Below are positions 6,031 through 14,412 of a DNA stretch of 33,232 nt, in pieces; the first letter of the stretch is position 1; each line of letters starts with the position of its first letter. Made by a program: the position numbers and the translations under genes. Source of the DNA: DASWHK01 sp036398215 (GTDB taxonomy: Bacteria; Acidobacteriota; UBA890); the NCBI GenBank assembly GCA_036398215.1, contig DASWHK010000060.1:1-33232 (forward strand), read 5' to 3'. The notes beneath the pieces were generated by a model. That model searched no databases. It was not told where the DNA came from and saw nothing but the letters and a program-made list of their open reading frames with translations.

Positions 6031-8465
6031 ACTCCCCGGATCGCGTCCGTAGGTTGCACGCGCAGCGCCCGCCTGGCCGGGACGACGCATGCGGCGATGC
6101 CGACGAGCGCCATCAGGGTCGACACACCCACCATGGGCAGCACCAGCGAGGACATCTTGACGGTGCCCCCGCCCTGCAGAATCCGGAGCCCCAGCAACAG
6201 CACGTTGCCGAGCACGATCCCGACGCCGAGCTGCGCGGCGGCCCGCGCGAATACGGCCTTCAGCACCCCGCGTGTGCTGGCGCCGAGCGCGATTCGGATG
6301 CCGATCTCACGCCTGCGCCGCTCCACCGCCACCGCCACGAGCGCGAAGAGACCCGCGGCCGACAGCATGAGGGCGAGGGACAGGATCACGAAAAACCCGA
6401 TGCCAATCATGCGCCCCGACAGGTTGCGGCGGCGCACCACCTCGTCGAGCCGGAGGACGTCGTACACGCGCAGGGCAGGATCGACCTCGAGCGCGATCGA
6501 GGGGATGCGCGCGCCGAGGTTGCTCCCCTCACCCCGCGCCTGCGCCGCGAAGTAGCCGGGGTTGAGCTCGGAGGGCAGCGCCGCGTGGCACATGAGGTCG
6601 CACTCTCCCCGGTCGGTCGCGCACATGCCCGCGTTCGTAACGACGCCGACCACCTCGTGCCACGGTTCGGGCTCTCTCTCGACGACGCCTCCGTCGCCGC
6701 GCACAGCCGCGTAGCGGACCTGCATCCCGATGGGGTTGCCGCCGAGATTGCGTGCGAGCGACTCGTTGACCACGACCGTGCGCGCTCCTCGGTCGGCAGA
6801 GTCGAAGGCGCGTCCCGCCACGATGGGCAGCTCGAAGACGTCGAAGAAGCCCGGTTCCACACGCGACGAGAGCACCATCCCGTCGAGATTGCCTCGTACC
6901 AGGAACGGCGCCTCCATGCCGCGCTGCGCTTCCAGGCGGCGCACGGAATTGTCGGCTCCGGGCAGGCCGGTGGCGAGCGTCACCGCGGAGACCGATGGCT
7001 CCGCCAGCAGCCGACGTTCCATCTCCCGATAGGCCGCCTCGAGGCGGCCTCCTTCCTCTTCGTCGAACTGCACCTCGAAGGTGAGGTAATCCTGCGGCGC
7101 GAAGGCCGCGCGCATGCGGTGATCGCGGACGACCTCCCGGGTCGCGCCGAGAGCGATGGACAGGCACAGCACCGTGAACGTGACCTGCGCCACGATCACG
7201 AAGGACCACACGCCCCCGAACCGCAGCCCGGAGGCCCCCGCCTGTGACCGAGCCAGCGCACTCCTCACCTGTCCCCCGGTCGCCTTGATGCCGGGCAGTA
7301 GCCCAACCACCACGGTCCCGACCAGAGCCAGCCCAATCGCCCACAGCACCGTGGCCGGCTCGAGACCCGCGTCGCTCCAGAACGGCTGAGGCACCTGGCG
7401 CACCACCGCGGACTGGTACCAGATGAACCGCAGGACCCCGAGGGCGATGAGGATCCCCGCGAGCGTGGCTGCGCCGGCGAGCACCAGCGACTCGATCAGG
7501 AGCTGCGCGATGATGCGCCCGCGGGTGGCCCCGAGAGCGCTGCGCACGACGATCTCGGACTCGCGCAGTACCGTGCGCGCGAACATCAACGTGGCGACGT
7601 TCGCCGACACCCCGACCAGCAGCACGAGGACCGCCGTGAATATCACGAGCATGAAGATCGGGGCCGCCACCGGCGGCACGGCGCTCGCGAACTGCACTAC
7701 GCGAGGTCGCAGCTGTTCGCGGTAGGCCGGGTCCGCGGCGGCCAGGCGTGCGCTCACGGTCTCGACCTCCGTGCGTGCGCTCGCCCGTGTCGCACCCGGC
7801 GCCAGTCGCCCGAACACGAGCACCGGCGGTCCATCCCCCGGTGCGTTCGCGGTTTCCCGCAACGGCAGCCACGCCTGCTGGAAGCGCGGGAACCCGAAAC
7901 CCTCCGGCATGACGCCCACAACGGTGGCCTTGGTGTTCCCGAGCTGCAGGGTGCGGCCGACGATGCCCGGATCGCCGCCGAGCTGCCGTTGCCAGAGATC
8001 CTCTCCGATCACGACGACGTCCGGTGCTCCCGGCAGCGCATCCGACTCGACGAGCGTGCGCCCCAGGAGGGGCGGCACGCGGGTGAGAGGGAAGGCGCTC
8101 GGCGTCATCTCCGCGACCCGGATCGGACGCGACGGCACCCCAGGACGGATCAGGTTCCGTTCTGTCGACCGGGCGGCCCCGAGTTGCTCGACGCTCCTGA
8201 GCTCCCCGCGCCACACCTGGAAATCGTAGAGAGCGTGCGGCTCGAGAGCGCCCGCCGCGCGGTCGAAGTTCTCGATGCGGACGATGCGGTCGCCTTCATC
8301 GAGCGGCAGGGAGGGGTTCAGCTGATCGTTCACCAGCTCGAACGCGAGCACGCCGACGGCGATCGCCACCGACAGCGCCAGTCCGCCGATGACAGAAAGC
8401 CCTGGGTAACGCCGCAGCATGCGAATGCCGAGCTTGAAATCGAGCGCCGAGATAGTCATCCGCAT
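6024..8465 (-). CDS. ADOP-family ABC transporter permease (MacB-like periplasmic core plus FtsX domains)
   Basis: 813 residues. The N-terminus ALDFKLGIRMLRRYPGLSVI leads into a first membrane helix. A MacB-type periplasmic domain follows, with the motif VVVIGEDLWQRQLGGDPGIV and then VGVMPEGFGFPRFQQAWLPL. Three helices with the FtsX signature (ANVATLMFARTVLRESEIVV, SALGATRGRIIAQLLIE) come next, then a second periplasmic core and a final FtsX unit ending in RRREIGIRIALGAS and PARRALRVQPTDAI. This duplicated layout is typical of acidobacterial orphan permeases. No ATPase gene is adjacent and the cargo is unknown. The second ATG (8459) has AGG six bases upstream and is a better start than the ATG at 8465. 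The first helix is less canonical than usual for ADOPs. Confidence 0.9.
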   Translation of the reverse strand: MRMTISALDFKLGIRMLRRYPGLSVIGGLALSVAIAVGVLAFELVNDQLNPSLPLDEGDRIVRIENFDRAAGALEPHALYDFQVWRGELRSVEQLGAARSTERNLIRPGVPSRPIRVAEMTPSAFPLTRVPPLLGRTLVESDALPGAPDVVVIGEDLWQRQLGGDPGIVGRTLQLGNTKATVVGVMPEGFGFPRFQQAWLPLRETANAPGDGPPVLVFGRLAPGATRASARTEVETVSARLAAADPAYREQLRPRVVQFASAVPPVAAPIFMLVIFTAVLVLLVGVSANVATLMFARTVLRESEIVVRSALGATRGRIIAQLLIESLVLAGAATLAGILIALGVLRFIWYQSAVVRQVPQPFWSDAGLEPATVLWAIGLALVGTVVVGLLPGIKATGGQVRSALARSQAGASGLRFGGVWSFVIVAQVTFTVLCLSIALGATREVVRDHRMRAAFAPQDYLTFEVQFDEEEGGRLEAAYREMERRLLAEPSVSAVTLATGLPGADNSVRRLEAQRGMEAPFLVRGNLDGMVLSSRVEPGFFDVFELPIVAGRAFDSADRGARTVVVNESLARNLGGNPIGMQVRYAAVRGDGGVVEREPEPWHEVVGVVTNAGMCATDRGECDLMCHAALPSELNPGYFAAQARGEGSNLGARIPSIALEVDPALRVYDVLRLDEVVRRRNLSGRMIGIGFFVILSLALMLSAAGLFALVAVAVERRRREIGIRIALGASTRGVLKAVFARAAAQLGVGIVLGNVLLLGLRILQGGGTVKMSSLVLPMVGVSTLMALVGIAACVVPARRALRVQPTDAIRGVG

Positions 8466-8501
8466 CCTGTGTCTCGCTCCGGCCTAGATAAAGTACTCTG
8501 C

Positions 8502-8530
8502 AATATAGAGCGCGACTCGGACGAATGCAA
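8502..8530 (-). promoter_or_regulatory. sigma70-type promoter for the ADOP permease
   Basis: On the minus strand TTGCAT (8530-8525), a 17-base spacer and TATATT (8507-8502) give a good -35/-10 pair ending about 40 bases before the start. A short inverted repeat CTCT-N7-AGAG overlaps the -10 box and an AGTACT palindrome lies just downstream (8492-8497). These could bind a regulator, for example a PadR-type one as is common for ADOP genes, but no regulator gene is in the window. Confidence 0.55.
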
Positions 8531-8688
8531 TCTCCATGCGGCCCAAGCTGAGGGCGCAGTCTTGCAGAGACCCCTGGACATGTAGAGACCGACGCAGGGC
8601 CGCGTGGTGAGCAGGCCTCCGGACGGACCGCAAGACGGTCTAGCCGCATGACGTCCCGTCGACCCGTACCTGGTCCCGTCGTGGCGAA

Positions 8689-10260
8689 TCAGGCGGCGGT
8701 GCGGTTTCTCTCGCGGACCAGCAGCGTCGGCGCCAGCGAGACGGCCCCCTCGGCCGGGGGCGCCTTCAGGAGGCGCAGCGCCAGCTTGCCGAGCAGGTGG
8801 GCCAGACGGCGCTTCTTGTTGCCGCGCACGGCGCTGTCCTGCGACAGGCCGTGGCGCCGGTAGCGGGTGAAGAGGCCGCGGTTGAGGACGAAGTAGGCGA
8901 GGTGGGCCTTCCAGCCCTTGTAGCCGAAGCTCCGCGACCGCTTCATGATCGACGAGACGCTGTAGAAGTCCTCCCAGGCCTCGTCGACCTTCTGGAGCAG
9001 GTGCTCGTCGCTCTCGAAGTTGGGGTGGTTGTAGAGGATGCGGGGGTGGTTGGGATCGAGCCAGTAGTCGTAGTTGGGGTCCTTGAGCTGCAGCTGCTTC
9101 TTGCCGCGCTTCATCAGGGCGAAGTCGACGGTTCCCGGGAACGGAACCATCGGCACGAACTGGGCCAGCGCCATGCCGCAATCGCGCGAGAAGACCTTGG
9201 TGTACTCGAGCGACTCGGGGGTATCGGACTCGAGGCCGAAGATCAACGAGCCGAGGATGAACTCCGGGCCCTGGGTGCGGATCGTGTTGAGCCGGGCGAT
9301 CAGCTCGTCGCCGACCGAGTTCCACTCCTTGTTGGCCGCCTTCAGGCCCTCGGGGGTGACCGCCTCGATGCCGATCAGCACGCCGACGATCCTGGCCTTG
9401 CGCATCGCCGCCAGGTACTCGGGGTCGTCGGCCACCTCCATGGTGATCTGGGTGACGAACTTCATGTCGCCGGGGACCTCGGTGGCCAGCCGCTCGAGCA
9501 GCTCGATCCGGTTGCGGTAGCCGTACTCGAGGTCGCCGCGCTGCTCCTCGGAACGGGCGTTGGCGATGTCCTCGAGCGTGTAGGGATAGAAGTTGTCGTC
9601 GGCGAACAGCACCACCCGGAAGCCCGCCGCGTACAGGTACTTGAGCTCCTGGATGATGGCGTCGTTGGCGCGCACCCGCGGCACCCGGCCGTCCTGGACC
9701 CAGACCGAGCAGAACGAGCACTGCTTGGGGCAGCCGCGCACCGTCTGCACCGAGGCCATCAGGTAGGGCTCGAGGTTCATCAGGTCCCAGCGCGCCGGCG
9801 TGAAGTACTCGGGATCGACGCGGCCGCCCTTGTAGCGCTCCTGCAGCTTGCCCTGGGCGTAGTCGTCGAGGAGCTGGGGCCAGGCGACCTCGGCGTCGCC
9901 GGTCACCGCGGCGTCGCCGTGCTCGAGCACCTCGTCGGGGAAGATCGAGGCGTGGGGGCCGCCGAAGACCACCGTGGCGCCGCGGCGCTTGAGCTCGTCG
10001 GCCATCTGATAGGCATAGACGATGTTCGCCGTGTGGACGCTGAGGCCGACGAGATCGCCCTTCTCAACGTCGTCGAAGGGGAACTCCTCGATCGCCTGGT
10101 CGACCAGGCGGATCCGCTTGATGTAGTCCTCGTCGGGGGTCACCGCCGCCAGGACGGGGAGCGCCCGCGGCGTCGAGACCGAGAAGCTGATCCTCTCGGC
10201 GTCCGGTGCCGGGTTGACGAGAAAGAGATTGAAGCTCCGCACCGAGAGGCCGTCGCTCAT
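8689..10260 (-). CDS. B12-binding domain radical SAM protein
   Basis: 523 residues from the ATG at 10260. The frame is open for 43 more codons upstream, but those do not align with the family. Residues 1-140 form a cobalamin-binding Rossmann domain (DLVGLSVHTANIVYAYQMAD, then GATVVFGGPHAS). The radical SAM core follows with C177-xxx-C181-xx-C184 (RGCPKQCSFC) for the 4Fe-4S cluster. The C-terminal region (after about residue 400) is Lys/Arg-rich and resembles the DUF4070-like tails of this group. Such enzymes perform methyl transfers or rearrangements on lipids, hopanoids or secondary metabolites. No substrate can be named here. The 129-base upstream gap is AT-rich with a loose TTGAAG/TATTCA pair, so it may have its own promoter, separate from the secreted-protein operon before it. 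Confidence 0.88.
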   Translation of the reverse strand: MSDGLSVRSFNLFLVNPAPDAERISFSVSTPRALPVLAAVTPDEDYIKRIRLVDQAIEEFPFDDVEKGDLVGLSVHTANIVYAYQMADELKRRGATVVFGGPHASIFPDEVLEHGDAAVTGDAEVAWPQLLDDYAQGKLQERYKGGRVDPEYFTPARWDLMNLEPYLMASVQTVRGCPKQCSFCSVWVQDGRVPRVRANDAIIQELKYLYAAGFRVVLFADDNFYPYTLEDIANARSEEQRGDLEYGYRNRIELLERLATEVPGDMKFVTQITMEVADDPEYLAAMRKARIVGVLIGIEAVTPEGLKAANKEWNSVGDELIARLNTIRTQGPEFILGSLIFGLESDTPESLEYTKVFSRDCGMALAQFVPMVPFPGTVDFALMKRGKKQLQLKDPNYDYWLDPNHPRILYNHPNFESDEHLLQKVDEAWEDFYSVSSIMKRSRSFGYKGWKAHLAYFVLNRGLFTRYRRHGLSQDSAVRGNKKRRLAHLLGKLALRLLKAPPAEGAVSLAPTLLVRERNRTAA

Positions 10261-10389
10261 GCTGGTCCCGAAGTCCTTCCGGATGATCGCTCGACCATGG
10301 CTATACCCTGGCGAGCGGTACCGCGCGAATTCGCTGCATATGAATAGGGAGTGGATCTTACCTTCAAATGCCGCCAACTTACAGGGCAA

Positions 10390-11601
10390 TCAGAATTTGA
10401 GGGGTCGAGACTCAGCTTGTGCCTCGCCGTCGAGATCGCCGAGAAGCACCAGGTCGCCACCGATGACGGCCGCGCTCATCGCCCAGCGCGGGAGGTCTTC
10501 GGCGACCACGGACCAGCTCGATCCGCGGCCCTTCAGGATCCTGCCGCCGGGGCGGCCGGGCAGCAGCAGGAGGTACTCGCCCGGCGGGGCGCCGGCCACC
10601 CGCCGCGGCGGCCGCTCGATGCGCCAAGCCTCGCCGTCCTCGGCCACGACCTCGAAATCGCCGCCGGTGTCGACGGCGGCGAGGATCCGCCGCTTGCCGG
10701 TCGAGGCCTCCGACCAGAGGGTGGCCTCGCCGACGTTCAGCGGCCCGATGACCGGGCAGCCGCGCAGCTCCCACATCGGCGGCCCGAGCCGCGCCGGCTC
10801 GCCGAACGCCCGATCCGCTCCGGCCTCGATGCGGAAGATGTCGCGGTAGCCGCCGCCGGTGTTGCGGAAGGCGATCACCAGGGTGTCGTCGTCGCGGACG
10901 TCGACGTCGATGCGGCAGCAGCCGCAGATGGAATCGGCCTGCTGCTCGGTGAGGTTGATCTCCGTGACGAGGTCGTCCTCGATCCGCGCGTAGAAGAGCT
11001 CGGCCGGCTCCTCGGCCCGGGGCGGCGCGAAGCGGCCGTCGATCCAGGCGGCGTGGGCGATCCCGGCGGCGTCCAGGTCGATGTCGACGAACCCCCGGTA
11101 GGCGCGCGAGCCCTCGTCGGAGTTGAGGTCGAGCGAGGGCGCGAAGCTGGCGCCTCCGTCGCGGCTGATCGCCGCCCGGATGTCGGAGTCGCCGGTGCTC
11201 CAGGCGACGGCGATCAGGCCGCCGGCGCCGACCGCAACGCCGGCGCGGCTCTCGTCGAGATCGACGTTGCCGACCGATCCGGAGACATCGTTGATCCGCA
11301 CCGGCGGCATGAAGGCGCCGCCCTCGCCGCGACGCGCCAGCCACAGGTCGGAGCCGCGACCATCGGCGGGCTGGCGCCAGACCACGTACAGCGAGCCATC
11401 GGGACCGCCGGCGAACTGCGCCTGATGGACGTCGTGGTCCTTCAGGAAGCCGAGGCCGGTCGATACCTCGATCTCCGGAGCGCCGATCTCCGGCGCCTGG
11501 TCGCCGGCTGCTCCAGGCGCCTCACGGCCGTCATCACGAGGAGCGCAACCGGCGGCGAGCAGCGCCGCCGCCAACAGGAACGCGAGTGAAGCCTGCCTCA
11601 T
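10390..11601 (-). CDS. sialidase/BNR-like beta-propeller lipoprotein with CGCC motif
   Basis: 403 residues. A lipoprotein signal ends in LAAGC19. The mature protein shows propeller-style repeats with Asp-box-like turns (SRDGGASF, residues about 146-153). A striking block reads ICGCCRIDVDV, later GGYRDIFRIEAG, then WELRGCPVIGPLNV. That Cys-rich pattern followed by W..GCP recurs in proteins annotated as sialidase family, but the catalytic Arg triad and Tyr/Glu nucleophile of true sialidases are not evident, so activity on sialic acid is doubtful. The cysteines could bind metal or form disulfides. Its start overlaps the M20 stop by four bases (11598-11601), so it is the last gene of the exported-protein operon. 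Confidence 0.8.
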   Translation of the reverse strand: MRQASLAFLLAAALLAAGCAPRDDGREAPGAAGDQAPEIGAPEIEVSTGLGFLKDHDVHQAQFAGGPDGSLYVVWRQPADGRGSDLWLARRGEGGAFMPPVRINDVSGSVGNVDLDESRAGVAVGAGGLIAVAWSTGDSDIRAAISRDGGASFAPSLDLNSDEGSRAYRGFVDIDLDAAGIAHAAWIDGRFAPPRAEEPAELFYARIEDDLVTEINLTEQQADSICGCCRIDVDVRDDDTLVIAFRNTGGGYRDIFRIEAGADRAFGEPARLGPPMWELRGCPVIGPLNVGEATLWSEASTGKRRILAAVDTGGDFEVVAEDGEAWRIERPPRRVAGAPPGEYLLLLPGRPGGRILKGRGSSWSVVAEDLPRWAMSAAVIGGDLVLLGDLDGEAQAESRPLKF

Positions 11602-13076
11602 CGATCACCTCCGTTGTCGTTGCCCGTGCCGCCGCCCGAGAGCCGCTGCAGCATCCGGTACCAGAACTCCTGGGCGTCGTAGAACGCCTCGATGCCGACG
11701 CGCTCGTCCTGGCCGTGGGCGCGGGCATCGTTGGGGTCGCCGAAGATCGCCGCGACACCGTACACCGGGATCCCGGCGTTGCGGACGTAGAGGCCGTCGG
11801 TGGCGCCGGTGGACATGGTCGGGATCACCGGGACGCCCGGCCACATCCGCTCGACGAGCGGCTCGATGACCCCCATGATCTCGTCGGTCAACGGCGACGG
11901 ATCGGAGGGCGTGGGCACGTTGATGCGGGTCATCTCGATCTCGGGGTTGCCGATCACCTCCCGCAGCGTCGCCTCGACGTCATCAGGATCTTGCCCGGGG
12001 AGAATGCGGCAGTTCACCGTCGCCTGCGCGGTCTGCGGCAGGGCGTTGTCGGCGTGGCCGGCGGCCAGGCGGGTGGCGACGCAGGTGGTGTGCAGCACGG
12101 CGTTGTAGAAGGGCGACGCTGCCGACAGCCGCGCCGCCGCCTCCAGATCGGGGGGATCGGCGGCCACCGCACGCATGTCCGCGGCGGTCCTTCCCTCGTT
12201 GAACGGCGCCGAGCGCTCGAAGTAGAGGCGCGAGACGCCGGAGACCATCACCGGGAAGGTGAACTCCGACAGCCGCGCCAGCGCCATCGTCAGGTCGTAG
12301 ATGGCGTTGTCGGGGCGCGGCCGCGAGCTGTGGCCGCCGGAGTTGGTGGCGGTGAGGTGGAGCGTCATGTAGAGCTTCTCCGCCGCCTGGACGTTGAAGA
12401 TGTTGGGGCGGCCATCGACGAGCTCGCCGCCGCCGGCGTCGGAGTTGATCGCGAAGGCGGCGTCCACCAGGTCGCGGCGGTCGCGCACCAGGTACTTGAT
12501 GCTGTCGCTGCTGGTCTCCTCGTCGCCGGTAAGCACGGCGATCAGGTCGCGGTCGGGGAGGTAGCCCTCGTCCCGCAGGCGGATGAAGTTGACGACGATG
12601 TGGGTGGCGCCGGCCTTGTTGTCGTCGGTACCGCGCCCGTAGAAATAGCCCTCGACCTCGCGCAGCTCGAAGGGGTCGTACTCCCAGTCGGAGCGCAACG
12701 CGTCGACCACGTCCAGGTGCGCCATCAGCATCACCGGCTCGCGGGTGGGCGGGCCGCCGTTCGGCCCCCGGCCGCGGTAGCGGGCCACCAGACTGCCGAG
12801 CTCGGGATGCGGGCTGACCACCACGACGTCCTCCTCGGGAAAGCCGGCGTCCAGCAGCCGCCGCCGCATCGCCTCCGCCGCCGCCTTGACGTTCTCGGGC
12901 ATGTCGGCGGTCGAGCGCAGGGCGATGAGCTCGGCGTAGATATCGCGGGCCAGCCGCTGGTAGTCGGCCTGTAGAGCGAGTGGGCCGGAGGCGGCGAGCT
13001 CACCCCCGCCGGTGACCGTGACGGCGGCGAGCGCCGCGGCGAGCATCAGCTTCGTGCGTCGGTTCATGAGCCCCAC
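11598..13076 (-). CDS. exported M20-family metallopeptidase
   Basis: 492 residues from GTG 13076; an ATG at 13067 (MNRRTKLMLAAALAAVTV) is an equally good start for the Sec signal peptide. The M20 zinc site is complete: H120-L-D122 in LMAHLDVV, bridging D151 in GRGTDDNKAG, catalytic and metal E186-E187 in TGDEETSS, D213 in NSDAGGG, and a late His in ARAHGQDERV. A dimerisation domain (NSGGHSSRPRPDNAIYDL) sits between the two halves. It should hydrolyse small peptides or N-acyl amino acids in the periplasm; substrate not predictable. It lies 4 bases after the propeller gene and overlaps the next gene, so it is part of an operon. Confidence 0.92.
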   Translation of the reverse strand: MGLMNRRTKLMLAAALAAVTVTGGGELAASGPLALQADYQRLARDIYAELIALRSTADMPENVKAAAEAMRRRLLDAGFPEEDVVVVSPHPELGSLVARYRGRGPNGGPPTREPVMLMAHLDVVDALRSDWEYDPFELREVEGYFYGRGTDDNKAGATHIVVNFIRLRDEGYLPDRDLIAVLTGDEETSSDSIKYLVRDRRDLVDAAFAINSDAGGGELVDGRPNIFNVQAAEKLYMTLHLTATNSGGHSSRPRPDNAIYDLTMALARLSEFTFPVMVSGVSRLYFERSAPFNEGRTAADMRAVAADPPDLEAAARLSAASPFYNAVLHTTCVATRLAAGHADNALPQTAQATVNCRILPGQDPDDVEATLREVIGNPEIEMTRINVPTPSDPSPLTDEIMGVIEPLVERMWPGVPVIPTMSTGATDGLYVRNAGIPVYGVAAIFGDPNDARAHGQDERVGIEAFYDAQEFWYRMLQRLSGGGTGNDNGGDR

Positions 13077-13080
13077 GATC

Positions 13081-14412
13081 TCAAAACGTCACCTCCTTGG
13101 GCAAGTCGACGGCGAACACGGTGGCGATGTCGGAGACGCTGACGTAAAGGCGGCGCCGCGGCACGTCGAGGGCCAGGCGCAACGACACCATGCCGCCGCC
13201 GCCGCTGTCGAGCTCGGGCAGGAGCCAGCGCTGCGCCAGGGCGCCGGAGGCGTCGTGGACCGTGATCAGTCCGGGCCGGCCGGCGACGGTTCCCCACAGG
13301 AGCAGCAGGCTTTCACCAACGGCGAAACCGTCGTCGGCCATCGAGGGGAAGATGAACACGTCGCTGCCCGGGGCGGTCCGGAAGTCCTCGAAGTACTGCT
13401 CCTTCATCCCTTCCAGCTCGGGAAGCTCGAAGGTCGTCTCGGCGAGCAACGCGCCGTCGGCCGCGTAGCGGCGCAAGGTGGCTTCGGTCTGCAGGAGCGC
13501 CCACAACGACCCGTCGGGCGCGGCAACCGGCAGCGTCGTGTTGCGCAGCTCGGGAGGGATGGTGCCGTCCAGAAGCTGGTCGCGCAGCGCCAGGAAGTCC
13601 CAGTTGGTCGCCTCTGGAAACGGCAGCTCGCCGAGCGTCGCGATCGGCTCGCCGTCCGGCCCCTCGACGGCGACCAGGGCGCCGCCGGCGTTGACCCGGT
13701 TGTTGCTGTACACGGAGCCACCGTCGCCGGTGAAGTCGAAGCTGTCGAAGATACGGCCGGTGGTCGGGCGGGCATCGAGATACTCCCCCGCCATGTCGAA
13801 GATCTGCACGTCGTGGAAGTTGTCGTGAACGAAGGCTCGGTCGCCACGGACGCCGACGTTCGCCGGCAGGCGGAACTCGCCCGGCCCCTCGCCGTTGCGG
13901 CCGATCGTGCGCAGCACGGCGCCGCCGGGCGCCACCACGAGGACCTGGGCGAGCCGGCGGTCGACGACCCACACGTTGCCTGCCGCGTCGACCTCGAGAC
14001 CGACCGGCAGCGCCAGGTCGGTGGCGGCGTCGGACACCAGCGTCTCGAGCCCCCGGATGACGACCTCGGGCGGCGGCGCGGGGGCGGCGTCCTGGGCCTC
14101 GCCGGGCGGCCCGGGAGCACAGGCGGAAAGCGAGACGAGCGACACGGCAAGGGCGACAAGCGCTGATCGGCCACGCTTCGACCGCAGGGTGAGCCGCCGA
14201 AGGGCGCGTCGCCCGCTTCCCGCCGAAGTGCTCGGCTGCCCGCGTCGCCCAGTCGCGCCGCTCCGTCTCGACCATGTGGGCGCCGCCGCGTGGAGGACGT
14301 GGAATACCCTCCCACCCCTTCCGAAGGGGAGTGTGCGAAGAGCCCGTCGTGAGGCATGCGGGAAGTGGCCGTCCGCGATCGCCAGGGCGTGGTGAGGCCG
14401 CCCGTCGTTCAA
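13081..14412 (-). CDS. six-bladed beta-propeller (NHL-like) lipoprotein, start uncertain
   Basis: The frame gives 443 residues from a TTG at 14412, which overlaps the upstream stop as TTGA. A lipoprotein signal (RSALVALAVSLVSLSAC, Cys at 98) lies far inside, so the first 75 residues look untranslated. No ATG, GTG or TTG lies in between; a CTG at 14187 would give a normal lipoprotein. The mature part has NHL-type blades: LPVGLEVDAAGNVWVVDRRL, then VLRTIGRNGEGPGEFRLPAN, a motif typical of the six-bladed propeller group (DUF5128-like). Later blades contain SLWALLQTEATLRRYAADGA. Such proteins bind ligands or act as scaffolds on the outer membrane; no catalytic residues are evident. Confidence 0.82.
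   Translation of the reverse strand: MNDGRPHHALAIADGHFPHASRRALRTLPFGRGGRVFHVLHAAAPTWSRRSGATGRRGQPSTSAGSGRRALRRLTLRSKRGRSALVALAVSLVSLSACAPGPPGEAQDAAPAPPPEVVIRGLETLVSDAATDLALPVGLEVDAAGNVWVVDRRLAQVLVVAPGGAVLRTIGRNGEGPGEFRLPANVGVRGDRAFVHDNFHDVQIFDMAGEYLDARPTTGRIFDSFDFTGDGGSVYSNNRVNAGGALVAVEGPDGEPIATLGELPFPEATNWDFLALRDQLLDGTIPPELRNTTLPVAAPDGSLWALLQTEATLRRYAADGALLAETTFELPELEGMKEQYFEDFRTAPGSDVFIFPSMADDGFAVGESLLLLWGTVAGRPGLITVHDASGALAQRWLLPELDSGGGGMVSLRLALDVPRRRLYVSVSDIATVFAVDLPKEVTF

Noticed and set aside
8626..8640. GACCG-N5-CGGTC hairpin after the radical SAM gene
   Set aside because: Only five base pairs and no T tract; expected often by chance at this GC content.
10261..10389. 43-residue N-terminal extension of the radical SAM protein
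   Set aside because: It does not fit the B12-binding domain start and lies in the AT-rich intergenic stretch.
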